A DNA stretch of 62,800 bases. Source: Promethearchaeia archaeon. Its GTDB lineage: Archaea; Asgardarchaeota; Lokiarchaeia; Sigyniarchaeales; SOKP01. The notes under the pieces were generated by a model. That model was not told where the DNA came from, made no database searches, and saw only the letters and a list, made by a program, of their open reading frames with translations. The stretch is taken from assembly GCA_029856105.1 (NCBI GenBank), contig JAHQWH010000012.1:1-62800 (forward strand). Direction: 5' to 3'. Shown here piece by piece: positions 1-7,909 of the stretch (the first letter of the stretch is position 1; each line of letters starts with the position of its first letter). The position numbers were made by a program, and so were the translations under genes.

Positions 1-385
1 CCTCTTTAAACTTCCTTCTGGCTATCAGATCACCAGCGTCACATAGAGCTTTCAATAAAGGAAATGCTAAATTACGATGAAGAATTCGAGTATCATAATC
101 ATTATCAAACCAAGCTTGAAGATTAGAACAATGTCCCCAAAATTCTGTTTCAGGAGGGACTAACCTATGATTTCGCTCCATTTTACGACTTAATTTCACA
201 GCTGCTTCGTCAATTGATCGGATTTCGTCGTATTTTTCAACGCGATCAATGGAAATATCTAATAGTAAGTACATACATTGCCTAAAAGGGCGATTTTTAA
301 CATAAATGACTGTTCTTCCACCCTCGAACTTTATTGTTAAAAAATCGTTAATTTTAAAATCTTTAACTGTATTATGACCCAACAT
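1..385 (-). CDS. N-terminal part of a Lokiarchaeal LRR-type repeat protein (cut by window edge)
   Basis: About 128 codons are visible from an ATG at 385 to the window edge with no stop. The protein starts MLGHNTVKDFKINDFL and contains FEGGRTVIYVKNRPF, LLLDISIDRVEKYDEI and ETEFWGHCSNLQAW, then NLAFPLLKALCDAGD. From family memory this is the conserved leader domain of many Asgard leucine-rich-repeat or alpha-helical-repeat proteins; the repeats themselves would lie outside the window. Such proteins are thought to act in protein-protein interaction, but the partner is unknown. It lies downstream of the regulator at 548-1891 on the same strand, separated by about 160 bases without other genes. 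Confidence 0.75.
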   Translation of the reverse strand, partial: MLGHNTVKDFKINDFLTIKFEGGRTVIYVKNRPFRQCMYLLLDISIDRVEKYDEIRSIDEAAVKLSRKMERNHRLVPPETEFWGHCSNLQAWFDNDYDTRILHRNLAFPLLKALCDAGDLIARRKFKE

Positions 386-547
386 AATAATCTAGAGTTA
401 ATTATATGGAAATTGAACAGATGGATTTATCGTCTAACTGCAATAAAAAATCAGTTATAAAAAATCACTGTTTTTTTTTATTTTTAAATGATGACAGACC
501 GCAAAAAAATTAGATTATTATTAACATATTTGTTGCACTTGTGTTCT

Positions 548-1891
548 CTATCTCAAGGGAGTAGAACACTCTGGACATTTAACCCAACTTGGTTTTACAT
601 AATAATTACATTTTGGATTAGGACATTCAATTTCTTTTTCTTCTTCAAGAAATGCTATTTTGTATGCTACACTCAACTCGCTTGCTGCCTCAATATCTTT
701 TATCTTTAGTAATTTATTTTCTTGAAAATTTAAACCGCACCTAATACAAATATTAGATAAATCGTTTTTTAAAACAGTTTTTCCGCATTTAGAGCAAAAC
801 CCTTGAATCTGCTCTAAAATTTCATCCATATCTAAACTTTTAAATTCATAAATAGATACCAAGTTTAAGTCTTCGTATCTTTCAGACCCTTCAATAATGT
901 CAATTAGTGAATTTACACCTCTCTTAGACTTTCGCATTTTTTCAGATTGAAGAATCATATCCATTAGGAATGGTCTTGAAAAACCCATATCCAAAGCCGT
1001 TTTAATTAACATTTTCTCAATTAGCATTTCAAAAGGTTCTCTAATACCTCCTATTTCAGCATCTTCATCCGCTTCCCATATTAGATTCATCTTCACTAGA
1101 TTTTCGGCTATTTTTTCTGCCATTTTGTCAAGATCGTAGATTTTTCGATAACCATCTAAATTTATGTGTATTATTTCTTTGATTAACCTATCCTTTATTA
1201 AGCGCAATGTAGTAGTGCCAATTATATCATCAGCATGAAAGAAAAAAATATCATCTCCTCGAGTAAAAATGTAGTAACCCAAATTATTTGACATTATCTT
1301 ATCAACATAGAAATCAATTCTTAATCTCTTTACTTCGTAATGCTTACAAAATTCATTTATCTCAAATTTAAAATCCCTTGTAGAAACCGAATTCAAAAAG
1401 ATGTAAAACAGAGTCAAATAGAAATCCTTATCCTTCTCCAATATAAAAAAGTTTTCTCCAACTTTTGATGTCATTTTTAGGATTTGATATATTATCGAAT
1501 CTGCTACTCCAATTTCTTTATAAAAGTTAACTAAATCTGATAATTGTGAAATATAACTATTCAATTCATTAAAATAATATGTTTCCGACTTATCAATATG
1601 CTCCTCGTTTAACATTTCAATGCCTAATTCAGTTATAAAATAGCGCTGCTCTTGTCTATTGGTTATTTGATTTTTAAATAACTTCTTTTCAATAATATTT
1701 TTCTTTTCGTGATTTTTCAAATATTTTGAGACCGTAGACCTACTCAATCCAGCATATTCTATCAAATCTGTGAAACGTTGAGAACCTAAATTCTTTAGCA
1801 AATACAGGATTCTTAAATCGTATCGATTAATTTTTTTGACTTCTGATAGGACTTTAGCTTTGACTTCCTTAGGTAAAGAAATTATGGACAT
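548..1891 (-). CDS. Winged-helix transcriptional regulator with two C-terminal zinc ribbons
   Basis: A 447-residue protein. Residues about 20-95 form an ArsR/MarR-like winged helix (RILYLLKNLGSQRFTDLI, GLSRSTVSKYLKNHEKK, RYFITELGIEML). A long middle region of about 270 residues has no motif I recognise. The C-terminus carries two Cys4 ribbons: CSKCG with CIRCG, and CPNPKC with CPECS. This suggests DNA binding through the winged helix, with the ribbons serving protein or nucleic-acid contacts; the regulated genes are unknown. The gene is divergent from the proline-rich mini-protein at 2107, and three TATACTT repeats lie just upstream of its start, which may be promoter or operator elements. 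Confidence 0.7.
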   Translation of the reverse strand: MSIISLPKEVKAKVLSEVKKINRYDLRILYLLKNLGSQRFTDLIEYAGLSRSTVSKYLKNHEKKNIIEKKLFKNQITNRQEQRYFITELGIEMLNEEHIDKSETYYFNELNSYISQLSDLVNFYKEIGVADSIIYQILKMTSKVGENFFILEKDKDFYLTLFYIFLNSVSTRDFKFEINEFCKHYEVKRLRIDFYVDKIMSNNLGYYIFTRGDDIFFFHADDIIGTTTLRLIKDRLIKEIIHINLDGYRKIYDLDKMAEKIAENLVKMNLIWEADEDAEIGGIREPFEMLIEKMLIKTALDMGFSRPFLMDMILQSEKMRKSKRGVNSLIDIIEGSERYEDLNLVSIYEFKSLDMDEILEQIQGFCSKCGKTVLKNDLSNICIRCGLNFQENKLLKIKDIEAASELSVAYKIAFLEEEKEIECPNPKCNYYVKPSWVKCPECSTPLR

Positions 1892-1917
1892 AAATATAAA
1901 AAAGAAATTGAACTATT

Positions 1918-1942
1918 TATACTTTTACCTATACTTATACTT
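1918..1942. repeat. Three TATACTT heptamers in a divergent promoter region
   Basis: The heptamer TATACTT occurs at 1918, 1930 and 1936, between 27 and 53 bases upstream of the regulator start at 1891. The last two copies share one base. It may be a TATA region or an autoregulatory operator. In such AT-rich DNA chance is a real alternative. Confidence 0.3.
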
Positions 1943-2106
1943 TAGTTTTGATATCTTAATACTTATTAAAATGTGGATTGAAATCGGTTTTTAACCCAAA
2001 TTACTTTCCAAATTAGCGTAAAATTTAAATATCTATTTTGTAATAATAAATTGGATTTTGAATTTTATAACATAATCCTAATAAAATAACTAAAATCAAA
2101 ATAAAA

Positions 2107-2295
2107 ATGTCAATAGAAAAACCAAATTTATTAGAACGAATTAAAGCAATCGAAAGAAGACTAGATCAAATAGAGCAACGAATTTCTTCTATTGAAAACA
2201 GATTTGGAAGGTTTCCACCGAGACCAAGCCCTTATCCCGGGTCGCGCCCACCACCACATCCTCCAGGTCCTCCTCCCGAACCTTTCAGGTTTTAA
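2107..2295 (+). CDS. Small coiled-coil protein with proline-rich tail
   Basis: A 62-residue protein of unknown function. Residues about 7-34 are a short amphipathic heptad stretch (LLERIKAIERRLDQIEQRI, SSIENRF). Residues about 35-62 are dominated by proline: FPPRPSPYPGSRPPPHPPG followed by PPPEPF. There is no signal peptide or membrane segment. It is a free-standing gene between the divergent regulator and the ubiquitin-like gene. The abrupt change from helix to PPP-rich tail suggests a small oligomer that displays proline ligands, for instance for profilin- or SH3-like domains. That role is inference only. The codons of the tail are markedly GC-rich compared with the surrounding DNA, as proline codons demand. 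Confidence 0.65.
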   Translation: MSIEKPNLLERIKAIERRLDQIEQRISSIENRFGRFPPRPSPYPGSRPPPHPPGPPPEPFRF

Positions 2296-2450
2296 ACACA
2301 ATAGAAAATCTTATTGAAGCTTAAGAAGATTGCTCTTAGCGAAATGTTAAACTCCAGTTCAATAAAAAATACCATAGAATTTAACTACATTTTATCTATT
2401 ATATTTTTAAACATAAATTTTTAAAACTATAAATAAAAAAGTGATAATTT

Positions 2451-2705
2451 ATGGCTCAATATCGTTTCAGATTGACTGGTGTCCCACCAGACCAAGCTAT
2501 CAAATTGATTGAAGTGGATCCTAATCAATCTATTGCAGAAATTAAAAAAACGGTTCAACGCGAATATAAATTGAATCCAATCTTGGCTATCCAGTTTATA
2601 TTTAAAGGAAAAGTCCTTCCTGACCAGCTTAAGTTCGCTAAAATTGGTATCCATCCTAAAAAAGATGTTATTACCGTAATGGCTACACAAGCCGGTGGAT
2701 CGTAA
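2451..2705 (+). CDS. Ubiquitin-like protein with C-terminal Gly-Gly-Ser
   Basis: An 84-residue protein with a beta-grasp (ubiquitin) pattern: strand YRFRLTGV, strand LIEVDPNQSI, helix AEIKKTVQREYKL, then IQFIFKGKVLPDQ matching ubiquitin's LIFAGKQLEDG, and a last strand DVITVMATQ. It ends A-G-G-S, so the Gly-Gly pair (82-83) sits one residue from the end, as in ubiquitin precursors that need trimming. Family knowledge says such tails are adenylated by E1-like enzymes for protein conjugation or sulfur transfer; no E1, E2, E3 or protease gene is visible in this window. An A/T-rich TATA-like stretch (CTATAAATAA) about 20 bases upstream suggests an almost leaderless mRNA. Confidence 0.8.
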   Translation: MAQYRFRLTGVPPDQAIKLIEVDPNQSIAEIKKTVQREYKLNPILAIQFIFKGKVLPDQLKFAKIGIHPKKDVITVMATQAGGS

Positions 2706-2731
2706 AACTAATACTGTTTATTTAGATATTA

Positions 2732-2749
2732 TTTTTCTTTCTTTTTTTA
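2732..2749 (+). terminator. T-rich terminator after the ubiquitin-like gene
   Basis: A T-rich tract begins about 27 bases after the stop codon at 2705. Such tracts are the usual intrinsic termination signal in archaea. No strong hairpin precedes it. Confidence 0.4.
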
Positions 2750-2851
2750 TTTCATATTTATAAAAATCAGTTTTTACGAATAACTCTGAATTTTAAAATG
2801 GTGCGAACTATTACATTATATAATCTTTAGTAGAAAAATGCGATAAATATT

Positions 2852-4081
2852 ATGTCTGATAAAAGCAAAATTGCGATACAGAAAATACAATCTGAGAATG
2901 TTCAAAAAGCAGTTTATAAAGCTCTAGAACTAATAAATGCTGGAGAAATTATGAAAACGGACCAAGTTATATTATTAAAACCAAATATACTTGGGGCAAA
3001 ACCTCCCGAGCGAGCTGCTACGACTCATCCTGAAGTAGTAAAGGCAGTAATCCACTGGGTTAAGAAATACAATCCCAAGAAGATTTATCTTTGTGATTCT
3101 TCTGGGACTTCTAAACCAGGCGCCACTGAAGTTGCGATGAAAGAAAGCGGTTTAAAGGCATTATGCGATGAAGAAGGTGTAGAGTGCATACCATTTGAAA
3201 AAACTGAAAGGAAGATTTACACAGTTAATGATCCCCTAGAAATAAATGAGATTACTAGTTCAATCTTGCTCGAAGAAGCTGATATCATTATTAATTTGCC
3301 AAAAATTAAGACCCATGGGCAGTGTTTGCTTACTTGTTGCATCAAAAATATGTTTGGAACCATTTTATTGGGTAATAAAGCCAGAACACACGCTAAATCA
3401 GCTCTGATTGAGCGTTTTTCTGCTGCATTAGCAGACATATATTCGGTGTCTAAACCACATCTGACAGTAATAGATGGATATCTATGTCAAGAAGGTAAAG
3501 GTCCATCTGCGGGCGATGTTGTGAAATTAGATGTTATTGTTGCGGGATATGATCCTGTAGCTTTAGATACAGTAGTTTGTCAAATCACAGGAATGAACCC
3601 TAACGATGTAATTCATCTTAAAAAAGCTGAAGAGAAAAGATTAGGAACAATGAATATGGACAATATTGAAATCCTTGGTAATTCTATTCAAGATGTATAT
3701 AGGAAGTTTAATATACCTAAAATTAGACCTGTATCTGCCCCTTTACCTCGCTGGCTAGCAAATTATATTGGAAATCTTATTTTTAGAGCAACAGTTAAAT
3801 TCAATCCAAACAAATGTAAGTTATGTGCTACGTGTTGGGAAAATTGTCCTGTAGATGCTATTATTCCTCCAAATGAAATTAAGAAAGGTAATATTCCAAA
3901 ATGGAATAAGAAAAAATGTATAACTTGTTATTGCTGCGTGGAATTATGCCCCCATGAAGCTGTTAACTTTAAGATAAATTATGTTAAGAATGTGATTTTC
4001 TCTTGGACTGGTATTATAATTATAGCAATCATTACTATACTATCGTTCTTACTTTTTCTCTGGGTTTCTGGTATTCTTTAA
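2852..4081 (+). CDS. DUF362 protein with dicluster ferredoxin domain and C-terminal membrane helix
   Basis: A 409-residue protein. Residues about 40-290 match the DUF362 fold (VILLKPNILGAKPPERAAT, IYLCDSSGTSKPGATE, INLPKIKTHGQCLLTCCIKN, GYDPVALDTVVCQITG). Two 4Fe-4S motifs follow at about 325-375: CKLCATCWENCPVD and CITCYCCVELCPHE. A single hydrophobic helix closes the protein (SWTGIIIIAIITILSFLL). DUF362-ferredoxin proteins are assumed to be redox proteins, but the reaction is not established. The C-terminal helix would anchor the iron-sulfur domain to the membrane. The flavoprotein gene at 4174 follows on the same strand after about 90 bases and could be a redox partner. Confidence 0.85.
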   Translation: MSDKSKIAIQKIQSENVQKAVYKALELINAGEIMKTDQVILLKPNILGAKPPERAATTHPEVVKAVIHWVKKYNPKKIYLCDSSGTSKPGATEVAMKESGLKALCDEEGVECIPFEKTERKIYTVNDPLEINEITSSILLEEADIIINLPKIKTHGQCLLTCCIKNMFGTILLGNKARTHAKSALIERFSAALADIYSVSKPHLTVIDGYLCQEGKGPSAGDVVKLDVIVAGYDPVALDTVVCQITGMNPNDVIHLKKAEEKRLGTMNMDNIEILGNSIQDVYRKFNIPKIRPVSAPLPRWLANYIGNLIFRATVKFNPNKCKLCATCWENCPVDAIIPPNEIKKGNIPKWNKKKCITCYCCVELCPHEAVNFKINYVKNVIFSWTGIIIIAIITILSFLLFLWVSGIL

Positions 4082-4173
4082 AAATCAAAATTTTAATTTA
4101 TTACTTGAAAATCTTTTAAAGCTTTAAGATTAATATATTATATCATTAAAAAAATGTTAAATAACGCAATAAA

Positions 4174-5565
4174 ATGAAGTTCACTATATTAAATGGGAGC
4201 CCTAAAGGCGCTGAGAGCGTCACCATGCAGTATCTCTTGTATATTAAGAAAAAACATCCGGAACACGAATATAATATAATAAACATCGCACAAATAATCA
4301 AAAAGATCGAAAATGACGAAAAGAGATTCGAAGACATTATACTTCAGGTAAAAGAATCAGATGGCGTAATATGGGGTTTTCCCTTATATGTGATGTTAGT
4401 TTGCTCCCAATATAAGCGGTTTATTGAATTGATTTTCGAAAGAAATGCTGAAACCATATTCGAAAATAAGTATACTTTTGTCTTATCGACTTCTATTCAT
4501 TTCTACGATCATACAGCCCAGAATTATATGCATAGCATTTGCGACGATTTAAAAATGAAGTATGTGGGTAATTATCCCGCTGACAGTTGGGATCTTCTTT
4601 ACCCAAAGCGACGAGCAAGATGGCTTTTATTCGTTGAGGAATTTATAAAACACATTGAAAATAAATATCCTACTTCAAAACACTACGCTCCTTTAAAAAC
4701 AAGAGATTTCAAATACACTCCCGGAAAACTTATAGAGAATACAGAGAAAATTGATACACAAGGTAAAAAAATTCTTGTTGTTAGTGATGAGACTAATGAA
4801 AACACAAATATAGGAAAAATGATAAAGAAATTTAAAGAGTCTTTTTCAAGCGAGATCGAAATCATAAACTTATATGACATCGATGTTAAAGGGGGATGTA
4901 TTTCGTGCTTACAATGTGGTTACGATCATAAATGCTCCTATATAGGAAAGGATGGCTTTATTGAATTTTGGGAAGATGTAGTAATGACTTCGGACATTCT
5001 TGTTTTTGCTGGTGTTATTAAAGATAGATATCTTTCATCCAGATGGAAGATGGTTCAAGATCGAGCTTTCTATATGACTCACACACCAACTCTAACAGGA
5101 AAACAGATGGGTTATATTATTTCTGGACCTTTAAATCAAATCCCCAATCTTTCTCAAACTTTCCAAGCTCACATAGAAATTCAAGACTCAAATTTTGTGG
5201 ATATTATTACTGATGAATTTGGGACATCGGAAGAGATAGATGCCTTACTCCACGATTTTGCTCGGAGATTAGTTACATTTTCTAAAACAAATTACATCAA
5301 GCCAATAACCTTTTTGGGAGAAGGAGGTAAAAAAATATTTCGAGATGATATCTATGGAAGAAATCGATTTGTATTTTTAGCAGATCACGAATACTACGAA
5401 AAACATGGCTTTTATGACACTTTCCCGCAAAATGACGAACGAGCAAAAAAAATGAATGAAAAATTGATTCCATTAATGAGAATAGATAAAGTTAGGAATA
5501 AAATCAACGTGAAACAAGAATTTCTTCGCCCATTCACGAAGGTAATTGAAGATCCAAATAAATAA
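4174..5565 (+). CDS. Double flavodoxin-fold NAD(P)H/FMN reductase with iron-sulfur-flavoprotein Cys motif
   Basis: A 463-residue protein made of two flavodoxin-like halves. The first opens MKFTILNGSPKGAES with the phosphate-binding loop, and IWGFPLYVM follows near residue 70. The second starts near residue 195 (GKKILVVSDETNENT) and carries the compact cluster CISCLQCGYDHKC (CX2CX2CX5C), typical of iron-sulfur flavoproteins, then a TSDILVFAGVI segment. This suggests FMN binding in one or both halves plus one 4Fe-4S cluster and electron transfer to an unknown acceptor. It follows the DUF362-ferredoxin gene in the same direction. The tandem fusion is longer than the usual single-domain family member of about 200 residues. 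Confidence 0.8.
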   Translation: MKFTILNGSPKGAESVTMQYLLYIKKKHPEHEYNIINIAQIIKKIENDEKRFEDIILQVKESDGVIWGFPLYVMLVCSQYKRFIELIFERNAETIFENKYTFVLSTSIHFYDHTAQNYMHSICDDLKMKYVGNYPADSWDLLYPKRRARWLLFVEEFIKHIENKYPTSKHYAPLKTRDFKYTPGKLIENTEKIDTQGKKILVVSDETNENTNIGKMIKKFKESFSSEIEIINLYDIDVKGGCISCLQCGYDHKCSYIGKDGFIEFWEDVVMTSDILVFAGVIKDRYLSSRWKMVQDRAFYMTHTPTLTGKQMGYIISGPLNQIPNLSQTFQAHIEIQDSNFVDIITDEFGTSEEIDALLHDFARRLVTFSKTNYIKPITFLGEGGKKIFRDDIYGRNRFVFLADHEYYEKHGFYDTFPQNDERAKKMNEKLIPLMRIDKVRNKINVKQEFLRPFTKVIEDPNK

Positions 5566-5591
5566 AAAATATAGATTTAGAAGGTATGATA

Positions 5592-5768
5592 ATGGCTTGG
5601 GGTGGCTCGTTAAATAAGAAAGGCTCTGATCACTTGAGAGATTTAAGAGAAGCAGATAAAGTAATAAAGTTTCTCGAAAAACTTAAAGAAGATCTAAGTG
5701 ACAATGAAAAAAAGTTAATTTCAAACACCATTGAAATAATAGTAGATCGTTTTACTAAAAGCTCTTAG
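5592..5768 (+). CDS. Small helical protein of unknown function
   Basis: A 58-residue protein starting MAWGGSLNKKGSDHL. The ATG at 5592 is preferred over the one at 5586 because AGAAGG at about 5578-5584 sits at normal Shine-Dalgarno distance from it. The sequence is charged and helical (LREADKVIKFLEKLKED) with no Cys pairs or membrane segment. It follows the flavoprotein gene on the same strand by 26 bases, so it is probably cotranscribed. I recognise no family. It converges with the hydrogenase-protease gene, whose stop lies only three bases away. Confidence 0.6.
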   Translation: MAWGGSLNKKGSDHLRDLREADKVIKFLEKLKEDLSDNEKKLISNTIEIIVDRFTKSS

Positions 5769-5771
5769 CCT

Positions 5772-6347
5772 TTAAAATGTCTTAATCAATTTTTTTATTA
5801 TTTCTATTAATTTATCCGCTTCTTTTTCAATCGTTTTAGTTAATTGAGGTTCAAAAAAAGGCAAATCGATATTATTGCTTCGTTCTTCTAGAGATAATTC
5901 GTCTTGTTTATATAACTTTAGCTCCGTAAATCCTTCAAAACTTTTTGGAACAAAGCCAATCATAAAAACATTCAAATCGGGTAATTTCTCAACGATTAGA
6001 TCGATTACAATATGTACAGGAATAGTGTGAGTAGAAATTGGCACGTAGTCGCAAATATTCTCGCGCTCTAATATTGCAACGGTCCCTGGAGGTTTGTTTA
6101 ACGTACAAGTGTCTAAAAGAATCAAATGCGAAGGTTCAAAATTTATTACGTCATCGATTCTTGCCATTGGATCAATTCCAGCGTTTATGAATATAACTCT
6201 TTTATCCGAATAAGATAGAAGTTTGCTAATAATATAAGGACCAACGCCATCGTCTCTTAGTTTTTCTTCTCCAATCCCCATGAAAACTACTTTTTTAGCG
6301 CCATTTAGCCTATTTAATAGTGTCTCGTAAAAATCTAAACCTTCCAT
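5772..6347 (-). CDS. Hydrogenase maturation protease (HycI/FrhD-like)
   Basis: Core motifs of the hydrogenase-maturation endopeptidase family are visible: VVFMGIGEEKLRDDGVGPY, with the metal-sensing acidic residue in RDDGVG; VIFINAGIDP; HLILLDTCTL, where the second conserved acid lies; and STHTIPVHIV with the conserved His. The enzyme trims the C-terminal extension of a NiFe-hydrogenase large subunit after Ni insertion. I chose the ATG at 6347 (MEGLDFYETL) because family members begin shortly before the first strand; an upstream ATG at 6389 would add 14 residues. No hydrogenase subunit genes are in the window, so its substrate is encoded elsewhere. Confidence 0.85.
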   Translation of the reverse strand: MEGLDFYETLLNRLNGAKKVVFMGIGEEKLRDDGVGPYIISKLLSYSDKRVIFINAGIDPMARIDDVINFEPSHLILLDTCTLNKPPGTVAILERENICDYVPISTHTIPVHIVIDLIVEKLPDLNVFMIGFVPKSFEGFTELKLYKQDELSLEERSNNIDLPFFEPQLTKTIEKEADKLIEIIKKLIKTF

Positions 6348-6488
6348 AATTAAGTTATAAATCGTTCTATAAAACATTAATTTTAGCATTTCTATTAGAA
6401 TTCTAATTTTAAAAAAAAAACTATATATGTTCTTGAAATGAAATTTATCTACATTTTAAAAAAAATTAAATAAAAAATTAGGAGATTT

Positions 6489-7856
6489 TTGTTGTCAAAT
6501 AGCGTAAAAGATAAAATAAGCTCTCGAAATTTATGGGGGTATGCAATTGGCGCAATACCATCGGGTTTACTAGCATATGTATTTAGTTTAAAATATGTAG
6601 AACTTTTTTACGACGATTTACAGTTACTTCCAGGTCTATTTATTCTCGGACAAATAATTTACATGACCATTAATGCCTTAAACGACCCGTTGTCTGGACA
6701 GCTTTCTGATCGAACGAACCGCAAAAAATGGGGTAGTCGTAGAATCATATATATTAAATACGGCGCACCAATATGGGCTCTAACATTTTTATTGGTTTGG
6801 TTTCCGTGGAGTTTCGATAATCAAATAATAATATTTTTCCATTATGTCATAAGCATTTGTTTGTTTGATACTATGCTTACGCTTGTTGTTCTTGTATGGA
6901 TGGCGTTATTACCTGAAATGACTTCGGACATTGACGAAAGAAATAAAGGGCACTTCTTATCTTTAGTTTTTGGGGCAATTTTTGTAGTTCCGTTTTTTCT
7001 GATATTAGGAGATATGCAACCTACATCTCAAAGTTTCCAATTCTTAATGATTGGAATAGCTATTATTTCTACACTTTTTCTTTGGTTGACGGCATACTTA
7101 TGCGAAGAAAAACCAGAATTTCAAAAAGATGAGATATTTCCTTTATGGAAGTCTATGAAAGAAACGTTTAAGTTAAAGTCGTTCTTAATTTTTATAGGAT
7201 TTAACTTTTGCGTCACGTTCTTGAGTTCAATAGGACTAAGTTATCTATTTATATGGAGCTTTATACTTGGAGATAATTCAACCATCATATATTTCGTAAT
7301 ATTTATCCTTGTGGGTTATGGTTCAAACATTCTTTGTATGAAATTTAGGCCAAAATGGGGCATGCGCAAAATTATATTGAGATTTGGGGCCTTAAAAGTC
7401 GTAGGTATGCTCATTTCGTTTGTATTATTAGTGATTGTTCAGAGTTCATCGTTAGCTATGATTGGACTAATTATATCAACCTTTTTTGGAGGTTATGGCG
7501 TATTTGTGGTCCCAACCATGTATTTATCTGCTGATGAGGATGAGATTAACAACGGAACACGTAGAGAAGGGATGCTTTTGGGCATGAACGCTCTTTTCAC
7601 AAAACCAGCAGCTAGTTTAGGCCCAATAGTTGCAACAATAGTGTTAGAACTATTTCTATATAATTCAGGATCGGATATACAATCAGCTTTCACATTGATT
7701 GGTATTGATATTTTATTCTTGCTTATACCTGCCATTGTCACTGCAATAAGTCTGATTTTCATGTATTTCTATCCTCTCCATGGTGAAAAACTTAAAGATA
7801 TGAGGGTAAAATTAGATCAAATCCACATAGAAAAAAAAGCAAAGATGAAAACTTAA
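6489..7856 (+). CDS. GPH/MFS-type cation-coupled (sugar) transporter
   Basis: A 455-residue protein with about 12 hydrophobic segments. The loop after helix 2 reads NDPLSGQLSDRTNRKKWGSR, the signature of the glycoside-pentoside-hexuronide:cation symporter group within the major facilitator superfamily. ALLPEMTSDIDERNKG matches the next conserved cytoplasmic loop. The start is TTG at 6489 (or the adjacent TTG at 6492), preceded by AGGAG at about 6480, a good ribosome site. The substrate cannot be read from the sequence; sugars or related solutes are typical, but archaeal members are largely uncharacterised. An SDR dehydrogenase gene follows on the same strand. Confidence 0.85.
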   Translation: MLSNSVKDKISSRNLWGYAIGAIPSGLLAYVFSLKYVELFYDDLQLLPGLFILGQIIYMTINALNDPLSGQLSDRTNRKKWGSRRIIYIKYGAPIWALTFLLVWFPWSFDNQIIIFFHYVISICLFDTMLTLVVLVWMALLPEMTSDIDERNKGHFLSLVFGAIFVVPFFLILGDMQPTSQSFQFLMIGIAIISTLFLWLTAYLCEEKPEFQKDEIFPLWKSMKETFKLKSFLIFIGFNFCVTFLSSIGLSYLFIWSFILGDNSTIIYFVIFILVGYGSNILCMKFRPKWGMRKIILRFGALKVVGMLISFVLLVIVQSSSLAMIGLIISTFFGGYGVFVVPTMYLSADEDEINNGTRREGMLLGMNALFTKPAASLGPIVATIVLELFLYNSGSDIQSAFTLIGIDILFLLIPAIVTAISLIFMYFYPLHGEKLKDMRVKLDQIHIEKKAKMKT

Positions 7857-7909
7857 ATTAAATCATAAAATTTAGTTAATTTTTTTTTTTACTCTACTAT
7901 TTTTTTATT

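Noticed and set aside
488..709. 73-codon plus-strand frame
   Set aside because: It overlaps the C-terminal zinc ribbons of the winged-helix regulator on the other strand and has low-complexity composition.
2427..2690. 87-codon minus-strand frame over the ubiquitin-like gene
   Set aside because: Antisense shadow; the plus-strand frame has the clear beta-grasp pattern.
4108..4135. Imperfect inverted repeat around AAAGCTTT
   Set aside because: It needs a two-base bulge and lacks a loop; likely chance in AT-rich sequence.
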